DNA of 12,345 nt from positions 1-12,345 of the forward strand of contig CAYXDO010000242.1 in NCBI GenBank assembly GCA_964463485.1, given 5' to 3'. The translations under genes and the position numbers were made by a program. Every line of letters begins with the position of its first letter. Within the stretch, counting starts at the first letter, position 1. The stretch comes from CAYXDO01 sp964463485. Its GTDB lineage: Bacteria; Myxococcota; Kuafuiibacteriia; Kuafuiibacteriales; Kuafuiibacteriaceae. Of this stretch, positions 7,157 to 12,345 are shown one piece after another. The notes under the pieces were generated by a model. The model searched no databases, was not told where the DNA came from, and saw only the letters and a list, made by a program, of their open reading frames with translations.

Positions 7157-7914
7157 GCTCGCCCGTCGTAGCTGCCGCTGAGCCGGTCATCATCTTGGAC
7201 GAGGTGTGGCTGACCTTTCCGCTCGTGGAGTATCACGCGGCGGGCGTCAAGGAAGCCTTCCTCATGCGCGTGCGCGGACAGACCAAGCCGAAGGCCGAGC
7301 GAGAGTTCGTGGCGCTCCGCGGCATCTCCGTCACGATTCGAAAAGGCGAGACCGTCGGAATCATGGGTCGCAACGGGTCTGGAAAGACCACGCTGCTGCG
7401 GGTGATGTCGGGCGCATATCGGCCCGACCGAGGCAAGGTCACGACCAAAGGCAAAGTCACGAACCTTCAGCTCGGCTCCGGCTTCCGCGAGGAGCTCACG
7501 GGGTACGAAAACGTCAAGCTCAGCGCGGCGATCATGGGTTTGTCGCCCACCGAAGTCGCCTCGCTCATGGAGCCTATCATTCAGTTCGCCGACATCGGTC
7601 CGCACATCTACCAACCGCTCAGGACCTACTCGTCAGGAATGAAGGCTCGCCTGGGCTTTTCGGTGGCGTCGGTCCTCAAGCCGGACATCTTGCTCCTCGA
7701 TGAGTTGTTGGCGGTCGGCGACGCCGATTTCAAGAAAAAATCCATGGCCCGCATGGAGGAGATGGTCACCGGCGACACGACCGTCGTGATCGTGTCGCAC
7801 GACCCCGGCGAGCTCAAGCGACTCTGCACGCGGGCGCTCTTGATGGACAAGGGCTCGATCGTCTTGGATGCGTCGCCGGCAGAGGTCGAGAAGTCTTATC
7901 TCGGAGCTTCCTGA
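7153..7914 (+). CDS. ABC transporter ATPase for polysaccharide export (Wzt/KpsT/TagH family, no C-terminal glycan-binding domain)
   Basis: This is the nucleotide-binding partner of the permease encoded just upstream. Visible motifs are Walker A GRNGSGKTT (72-80, Lys78), signature YSSGMKARLGFS (159-170), Walker B ILLLDE (179-184) and the H-loop His216 in VIVSHD. The N-terminal segment before Walker A carries the extra stretch typical of Wzt-like exporters. The protein ends at residue 253, soon after the ABC domain. It therefore lacks the C-terminal carbohydrate-binding domain found in Wzt proteins that recognise a capped non-reducing end, and resembles KpsT or TagH in this respect. It starts with GTG overlapping the permease stop by 4 bases, with AGGCGGTG upstream as a possible ribosome site. 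The substrate glycan cannot be read from the sequence. Confidence 0.92.
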   Translation: MSSPVVAAAEPVIILDEVWLTFPLVEYHAAGVKEAFLMRVRGQTKPKAEREFVALRGISVTIRKGETVGIMGRNGSGKTTLLRVMSGAYRPDRGKVTTKGKVTNLQLGSGFREELTGYENVKLSAAIMGLSPTEVASLMEPIIQFADIGPHIYQPLRTYSSGMKARLGFSVASVLKPDILLLDELLAVGDADFKKKSMARMEEMVTGDTTVVIVSHDPGELKRLCTRALLMDKGSIVLDASPAEVEKSYLGAS

Positions 7915-7917
7915 GTC

Positions 7918-9015
7918 ATGCGCATCCTCACCATCGTGGGGGCCCGCCCCCAGTTCATCAAGTGCTCGGCGGTGTCTCCTCACCTGCGCCGCCGACACAC
8001 GGAGATCCTCGTCCACACCGGCCAACACCACGACTACGAGATGAGTCGGCTCTTCTTCGAGCAACTCGGAATTCCAGAACCGGACCACAACCTCGGCGTG
8101 GCCGGCGGCTCGAGCGGTCAGATGACGGGCCGCATGATGGAGCGACTCGAGCCTGTGGTGGAGGCAGAGCGACCGGACTGGATGGTCGTCTACGGTGACA
8201 CGAACTCCACGCTCGCGGGCGCGCTCGTGGGCGCAAAAGCCCAGGTTCGGGTGGCTCATGTAGAAGCAGGCCTTCGCAGTTACAACCGAGCCATGCCCGA
8301 GGAGATCAACAGAGTCGTGACCGACCACGTGTCTTCGCTGCTCCTCTGCCCGACTGAAAACGCCGTGCAACTGCTCGCAAAGGAAGGGATCACTTCGGGC
8401 GTTCGTAACGTTGGCGACGTGATGCTCGACGTCTTCCTTGCCGAGTCGCGCAGCGCGATGGACGAGCTCGATCTAGGTTCGGTCTTGGCCGCCGCCGGCC
8501 TCGCGAGGAGCGGTGACGAGCCTTATGCGCTCGCGACGCTGCATCGCGCGGAGAACACGAGCTCGACGGACCGTTTGATCGAAATTCTGGCAGGGCTTGG
8601 GAGAGTACCCGCGTCCGTGCTGCTGCCCGTCCATCCCCGCACCCGGTCGATCATCGATCGTGACTCGGGGGTGCGTGCGTCGGTGGGTTCCAACACGGTC
8701 CTCTGTGCGCCCCTGGGATACCGAGAGATGATTCGCGCTTTGTTGGGTGCTCGGCTCGTACTCACGGACTCCGGAGGTCTGCAGAAGGACGCCTACTTTG
8801 CTGGTGTGCCGTGCGTGACTTTCCGGGACGAGACCGAGTGGGTCGAGACGGTCGAGGCCGGCGCAAACGTGGTGGTCGGAGCGTCTTCGGATCGGATCGT
8901 CGAGGAGTCGGTGCGAGCGCTCTCGACGGCGGGTCGGAGATTTGATCCTCGCGGCGGTCCGTTTGGGGACGGCAGGGCCGGGGAGCACGTCGTGGAGGCC
9001 CTGGAGAGTGCGTGA
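7918..9015 (+). CDS. wecB: Non-hydrolysing UDP-N-acetylglucosamine-type 2-epimerase (WbpI/WecB family)
   Basis: This enzyme inverts C2 of a UDP-N-acetylated sugar. In WecB the substrate is UDP-GlcNAc, giving UDP-ManNAc; in WbpI it is UDP-2,3-diacetamido-glucuronate. The 365 residues are normal length. Family motifs are GARPQFIK (8-15), YGDTNSTLAG (92-101, Asp94), HVEAGLRS (114-121, Glu116), MPEEINR (126-132), HRAEN (209-213), HPRT (239-242) and TDSGGLQKDA (283-292), then RDETEWVE. The GLQKDAYFAGVPC...RDETEWVETVE form reads closer to the WbpI-type enzymes I know than to E. coli WecB, which has GGIQEEA. The WbpE-like aminotransferase at 11175-12284 fits that reading. The ATG lies 3 bases after the ATPase stop, with GGAG at 7903-7906, so the gene ends the exporter operon. 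The exact substrate is inferred, not shown. Confidence 0.9.
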   Translation: MRILTIVGARPQFIKCSAVSPHLRRRHTEILVHTGQHHDYEMSRLFFEQLGIPEPDHNLGVAGGSSGQMTGRMMERLEPVVEAERPDWMVVYGDTNSTLAGALVGAKAQVRVAHVEAGLRSYNRAMPEEINRVVTDHVSSLLLCPTENAVQLLAKEGITSGVRNVGDVMLDVFLAESRSAMDELDLGSVLAAAGLARSGDEPYALATLHRAENTSSTDRLIEILAGLGRVPASVLLPVHPRTRSIIDRDSGVRASVGSNTVLCAPLGYREMIRALLGARLVLTDSGGLQKDAYFAGVPCVTFRDETEWVETVEAGANVVVGASSDRIVEESVRALSTAGRRFDPRGGPFGDGRAGEHVVEALESA

Positions 9016-9039
9016 GCTCGAGCAGGTGCCCGACGCTGA

Positions 9040-11061
9040 TCACACCCTTGAGTGCTCCGAATGCGCGACGGCGTGTTTGGGCGGGGGTTCCGGGCGGAAC
9101 GGTCCGTCGACGAAGCGCCGGAGGAAGAGCTCGGAGGACATGATTTGCCACAAGGGCCACGAGTTGTCGGCGCGATCGGCGAGGTGATCGTCCCACAGCG
9201 ATTGAGCTCGTTTGGGGTTCCACAACCCGCGCTGTCGAACGCGAGGCGATAGCAGCAGATCGAGCGCCCACTCGTGGTGCCTCGGTTGTCGCAGCCACAG
9301 GCTGAACGGCGTCGGATAGCCTTTCTTGTCTTTTCGTTGGCGGATGGGTTCAGGGAGGATGCCGTCCATTGCGTCGCGAAGGACGGCCTTGGTACGGCCC
9401 TGGCCCAGCTTCGATCGGTGGGGCAATTGAAAGGCGTATTCGACCAAGCGGTAGTCGAGAAAGGGAACTCGGGCCTCGATGGAGAAGGCCATGGAGTTAC
9501 GGTCTTCGTAGTGGAGCAATCCGGGGATCGAGGTTCGGGTGGTTTGATCCCAAAGCAAATCCGTGAGCGGGTCTCCGGTCAGTCTTGGGACCTTGCGACG
9601 CTCGACGAAGCCGGGCCGAATTCGGGCGTTCACGAACGAGTATGCGGCGGCATTCTGCGGAGGGTCAGGCCGAAGGAGGCTGGTGAGGAAGGGTGAGCCA
9701 CCGAGCCATCCGCGCAGGCTCGCCCTGGCGATATTGCGGCCGTATGCGGCGCGCCTTCGCAGCTTCGTCTCGAGCCGTTCCAGCTTGGTCCGGGGGTCGA
9801 GCGCGATGTGGACGGAATTCTTTCCGGTGAGCTCCTTGATCTTCGGACCCACCGTGGAGAGCTCGCGAATCGCCTCGAGGTCGAGGTGTTTTGCTCTTCG
9901 TTTGAGGGCGTCGACGTACGCGTCGAAGTAAGGAAAGTAGCCGCCGAAGATCTCGTCGCTGCCTTGGCCGTCGAGCAGGACTTTGACTCGCCCGTGCGCG
10001 AGCTGCATGACGTGCCACTGCGAGTATATCCCCGGACCCGCGGTTGGTTCTTCTTGGAAGTAGCCCGAGCGCTCCATGACTTCGGGGAGGTCGCTCGCGT
10101 CAGGATGGGTTCGATGGGCCACCAGACCCATCCTCTCGACCATCACGTCGATGAAGCGACCTTCTTCGAATCCCGGTTGGTCGTAGACTACGGAGAATGA
10201 CTCCGGCGCCTTACCCAGTCGCAGCTTGGCGAGCGCGACGATCGAGGAGCTGTCGAGACCGCCGGACAAGCACGTTCCCACGGGCACGTCCGAGCGAAAG
10301 CGAAGGCGAACCGAGTCGGCGAGCAAATCGCGGACTTTGCTTGCAGCTTCCTGTTCGCTGACTTCGATCGGTTGCGGAGGAGGTCGGAATGTCCAGTACC
10401 GTCTTTGGTCGACTGCTCCGCCTCGCTGTGCGCGCATCCACGTTCCGGGCTCGAAGCGCTCCACCCCTTTGAAGTACGTGTGCGTTCCCGAACCTACGAC
10501 CGGATACTCTACGAATTCAGCCATCGTCGCCTCGTCGAGCTCCACGAGCTCGGGCTCAGCGGCGAGGAGGGCTTTGATCTCGGAGGCAAAGATCAGACGG
10601 TGGTCACTCTTGCGAAAGTACAGCGGCTTCACGCCCAGGCGGTCACGGGAGAGGATGAGGGTCTGCTGGGCGACGTCCCAGATAGCCAAGGCCCACATCC
10701 CGTTGAAGCGTTCGAAAGCCCCGAGCCCCCACGCGCGGTAGGCCTCGAGGATCACCTCTGAGTCGCTCGTGGACGCGAACACACTTCCGAGCTTTTGGAG
10801 CTCCTCTTTGAGCTCGAGATAATTGTAGACTTCGCCGTTGTAAGTCAGCCACAAGCCTCGGTCGCGAGTACTCATCGGCTGGTGCCCGGTCGCGGAGAGA
10901 TCGATGATGGAGAGGCGCCGGTGGGCGAGGCCACATGGGCCGAGGATTTCTAGGCCCGCGCCATCGGGCCCACGATGGGCCAGCGTCCGACCCATGGTGG
11001 ATAGCTTTTGGACGGGCGGCGCTTCCCCGTTGAAGCTCAGAATGCCGGCGATTCCGCACAT
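9040..11061 (-). CDS. asnB: Asparagine-synthase-like glutamine amidotransferase
   Basis: This is a two-domain class II amidotransferase of 673 residues. The N-terminal glutaminase domain begins MCGIAG, so Cys2 becomes the N-terminal nucleophile after Met removal. It also shows Arg49 (HRRLS), Asn75-Gly76-Glu77 (YNGEVYN) and Asp100 (TSDSE). The synthetase domain has the ATP-pyrophosphatase motif SGGLDSS (266-272), DGQGSDE (364-370) and DRNSMAFSIEARVPFLD further on. I chose the start at 11061 rather than an upstream in-frame codon at 11100 because the nucleophile must directly follow Met. It is convergent with the epimerase (24-base gap, no visible terminator) and divergent from the aminotransferase. 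AsnB itself makes asparagine; homologues in surface-glycan loci can or are proposed to amidate sugar carboxylates. Here a sugar uronate is a plausible acceptor, as inference from context only. Confidence 0.9.
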   Translation of the reverse strand: MCGIAGILSFNGEAPPVQKLSTMGRTLAHRGPDGAGLEILGPCGLAHRRLSIIDLSATGHQPMSTRDRGLWLTYNGEVYNYLELKEELQKLGSVFASTSDSEVILEAYRAWGLGAFERFNGMWALAIWDVAQQTLILSRDRLGVKPLYFRKSDHRLIFASEIKALLAAEPELVELDEATMAEFVEYPVVGSGTHTYFKGVERFEPGTWMRAQRGGAVDQRRYWTFRPPPQPIEVSEQEAASKVRDLLADSVRLRFRSDVPVGTCLSGGLDSSSIVALAKLRLGKAPESFSVVYDQPGFEEGRFIDVMVERMGLVAHRTHPDASDLPEVMERSGYFQEEPTAGPGIYSQWHVMQLAHGRVKVLLDGQGSDEIFGGYFPYFDAYVDALKRRAKHLDLEAIRELSTVGPKIKELTGKNSVHIALDPRTKLERLETKLRRRAAYGRNIARASLRGWLGGSPFLTSLLRPDPPQNAAAYSFVNARIRPGFVERRKVPRLTGDPLTDLLWDQTTRTSIPGLLHYEDRNSMAFSIEARVPFLDYRLVEYAFQLPHRSKLGQGRTKAVLRDAMDGILPEPIRQRKDKKGYPTPFSLWLRQPRHHEWALDLLLSPRVRQRGLWNPKRAQSLWDDHLADRADNSWPLWQIMSSELFLRRFVDGPFRPEPPPKHAVAHSEHSRV

Positions 11062-11091
11062 CGACGGGGTATGACGTGCAGGCTTGATCGG

Positions 11092-11145
11092 AGCCGTCAA
11101 GGGCTGGTCTGAGCTCGCGCGCGCGGCGGAATGCCCTTGACGGCT
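11092..11145. promoter_or_regulatory. Divergent promoter region with perfect 13-base inverted repeat
   Basis: The 113-base gap (11062-11174) between the divergent amidotransferase and aminotransferase genes contains AGCCGTCAAGGGC at 11092-11104 and its exact reverse complement GCCCTTGACGGCT at 11133-11145, separated by 28 bases. Each arm therefore presents TTGACGGCT pointing outward, toward the gene on its side. TTGACG is a near-consensus -35 element. To the right, the hexamer 17 bases on (11160-11165, GAACCT) is a poor -10. To the left, on the minus strand, TCATAC lies 20 bases away, also imperfect. An 8-base direct repeat GGCTGGTC sits at 11102-11109 and 11142-11149. The spacer holds an alternating CG run near 11116-11124. 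GAGGA at 11157-11161 may serve the aminotransferase ATG at 11175. The arms could be paired -35 elements or two half-sites of one regulator. Confidence 0.5.
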
Positions 11146-11174
11146 GGTCGGGGCGCGAGGAACCTGGCCGAGTC

Positions 11175-12284
11175 ATGAGCGCCATACCCATGCTCGATCT
11201 TGCTGCGCAGCACGCGCCCATCCGCGAGGAGCTGCGCGCAGCCTTCGACCGAGTGCTCGACGCGCAGGCCTTCATCATGGGTCCGGACGTCGGAGCCTTC
11301 GAGGCGGAGATGTCGCGTTATCTCGGTGTAAATCATGCTATCGCCTGTGCGAACGGTTCGGACGCGCTGGTGCTTGCGCTCCAAGCGCTCGACGTCGGCC
11401 CTGGGGTCGACGTGCTCACGACGACCTTCTCGTTTTTCGCCACGGGGGGAGCGATCGCGAGACTCGGAGCTCGTCCGGTGTTTGCAGACATCGACCCGAG
11501 GACTTTCAACCTCGATCTGGTCGACGCTGAGCGCAAACTCACGGGCAAGACCAAAGTCATCATGCCCGTTCATCTCTTTGGCCAGATGGCGCCGATGGGT
11601 CCGGTGTTGGAGTTTGCGAGGCGGCATGGCTTGCGAGTCGTAGAGGACGCCGCGCAGGCCGTCGGGTCGAGGGAGAATGGCGCAGCAGCAGGAACGGTGG
11701 GAGACGCCGGGACCCTGTCGTTCTTTCCGTCGAAGAACCTGGGTTGCTTGGGGGATGGGGGGATGGTGTTGACGAACGACGCGAGGGTCGCGGAGAGAGT
11801 TCGGTCCCTTCGGCTCCACGGAAGTGGCAAAGTCAGGTATCATCACGAGGAAGTCGGGATGAACTCGAGACTCGATACTCTCCAAGCGGCCCTGCTCCGA
11901 GTGAAGCTTCCGCACCTCGCTCGTTGGACCGAGGGGCGCCAGAGGGTCGCGGCCGTCTATGATCGACTCTTCGAGGGCGTACCTGGCATCGTCGCTCCCC
12001 TTCGGCTCTCAGGCATGCATCATATCTACAACCAGTATACCGTCCGAGTCCCACGTCGAGACCAGCTCGAGGCCAAGCTGAAGGCAGACAAGATCGGCTG
12101 TGCGGTGTATTATCCCGTGCCGCTGCACCTGCAGAACTGTTTCGCCGAGCTCGGCGGCGCGCCGGGTCAGTGTCCGGAGGCTGAGAGGGCGGTTGGGGAA
12201 GTGATTTCAATTCCGGTGTACGGTGAGTTGAGCGACGCGCAAATCGAGCGGATCGCGGGGGTCCTTCGGAGTCACGTGGCCTGA
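11175..12284 (+). CDS. DegT/DnrJ/EryC1 sugar-nucleotide aminotransferase (WbpE-like)
   Basis: This is a PLP-dependent aminotransferase acting on a keto sugar nucleotide, 369 residues, normal for the family. The conserved parts are FIMGPDVGAFE near residue 35, CANGSDAL (PLP phosphate side), DIDPRTFNLD, VVEDAAQAVG (Asp158 against the pyridine nitrogen, Gln161), and FFPSKNLGCLGDGG with the Schiff-base Lys187. LRLHG, VGMNSRLDTLQAALL, NQYTVR and the C-terminal VYYPVPLHLQ follow. The last blocks read close to WbpE/WlbC, which transaminate UDP-3-keto-GlcNAc-uronate on the way to 2,3-diamino sugars; other 3- or 4-aminotransferases of the family share many of them. The start at 11175 places the family pattern IPMLDLAAQ at residues 4-12. 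It is divergent from the amidotransferase gene and has its own promoter region. Dehydrogenase, oxidase and acetyltransferase partners are not in the window. Confidence 0.9.
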   Translation: MSAIPMLDLAAQHAPIREELRAAFDRVLDAQAFIMGPDVGAFEAEMSRYLGVNHAIACANGSDALVLALQALDVGPGVDVLTTTFSFFATGGAIARLGARPVFADIDPRTFNLDLVDAERKLTGKTKVIMPVHLFGQMAPMGPVLEFARRHGLRVVEDAAQAVGSRENGAAAGTVGDAGTLSFFPSKNLGCLGDGGMVLTNDARVAERVRSLRLHGSGKVRYHHEEVGMNSRLDTLQAALLRVKLPHLARWTEGRQRVAAVYDRLFEGVPGIVAPLRLSGMHHIYNQYTVRVPRRDQLEAKLKADKIGCAVYYPVPLHLQNCFAELGGAPGQCPEAERAVGEVISIPVYGELSDAQIERIAGVLRSHVA

Positions 12285-12289
12285 GTACA

Positions 12290-12328
12290 CGTCCTCAGCT
12301 CGTGACCATGCTGAAGCCACAGAGGACG
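12290..12328. other. Possible hairpin after the aminotransferase stop
   Basis: CGTCCTC at 12290-12296 can pair with GAGGACG at 12322-12328, and TCAGC at 12295-12299 with GCTGA at 12310-12314; the two stems overlap by two bases, so they are partly alternative. No T-run follows, so an intrinsic terminator is not well supported. The right arm also belongs to the CACAGAGG-type repeat that begins nearby, which may explain the pairing by chance. Confidence 0.2.
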
Positions 12329-12345
12329 CGGAGAGAAGACACAGA
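12316..12345. repeat. Edge of a CACAGAGG-type dispersed repeat
   Basis: The last 30 bases contain CCACAGAGGACGCGGAG, a short spacer, then GACACAGA cut off by the window end. This purine-rich CACAGAGG/ACACAGAG wording matches dispersed intergenic repeats that I recall from many environmental bacterial genomes, often near small GxxExxY or four-helix-bundle genes. Only the first part is visible, so its length, copy number and orientation are unknown. It marks the intergenic space after the aminotransferase gene. Confidence 0.45.

Noticed and set aside
11062..11100. Upstream in-frame start adding 13 residues to the amidotransferase
   Set aside because: The catalytic Cys must follow the initiator Met (MCGIAG), and the extra codons overlap the left arm of the inverted repeat in the promoter region.

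Overview
The window is high-GC DNA (about 63-65% in two 60-base stretches I counted inside the central genes) with long, tightly packed genes. It most resembles a Myxococcota genome, probably of the Polyangia type. The clues are the GC-rich codon use, a four-helix-bundle protein beginning with a FDHERLDVYQ block that I associate with that group, and a surface-polysaccharide cluster beside central-carbon enzymes. The taxonomic call is inference; there is no rRNA or other marker here.

Layout: (1) Bases 1-875 hold a four-helix-bundle (23S rRNA intervening-sequence-protein family) gene. Its C-terminal part runs into a simple-sequence array of GCTCGT-type hexamers organised as three exact 16-base units followed by 18-base units. 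A perfect 15-base palindrome lies between the array and the next gene. (2) Bases 876-6218 hold a two-gene unit with a 3-base gap: a divergent phosphoketolase with a long coiled-coil insertion and an altered thiamine-diphosphate motif, then an ADP-forming acyl/acetyl-CoA synthetase with an N-terminal extension. (3) Bases 6377-9015 hold a three-gene unit: the permease and ATPase of an ABC-2 polysaccharide exporter (ATG-to-TGA genes overlapping by 4 bases) and a non-hydrolysing UDP-GlcNAc-type 2-epimerase of the WbpI/WecB family. (4) On the minus strand, 11061-9040 encodes a full-length asparagine-synthase-like amidotransferase, convergent with the epimerase. (5) A 113-base divergent promoter region carries a perfect 13-base inverted repeat with TTGACGGCT in each arm. 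(6) Bases 11175-12284 hold a DegT/DnrJ/EryC1 PLP aminotransferase resembling WbpE. (7) The right edge enters a CACAGAGG-type dispersed repeat.

How the parts may work together: the phosphoketolase would split xylulose-5-P or fructose-6-P to acetyl phosphate. The adjacent ADP-forming synthetase uses an acetyl-phosphate intermediate in its own mechanism, so the pair could make ATP plus acetate, or acetyl-CoA, without acetate kinase or phosphotransacetylase. That is the most unusual idea in the window and remains a hypothesis. The right half looks like the start of a capsule/O-antigen/exopolysaccharide locus. The epimerase and aminotransferase point to a 2,3-diamino-uronic-acid-type sugar nucleotide, the amidotransferase could amidate a uronate, and the ABC pair would export the lipid-linked glycan.
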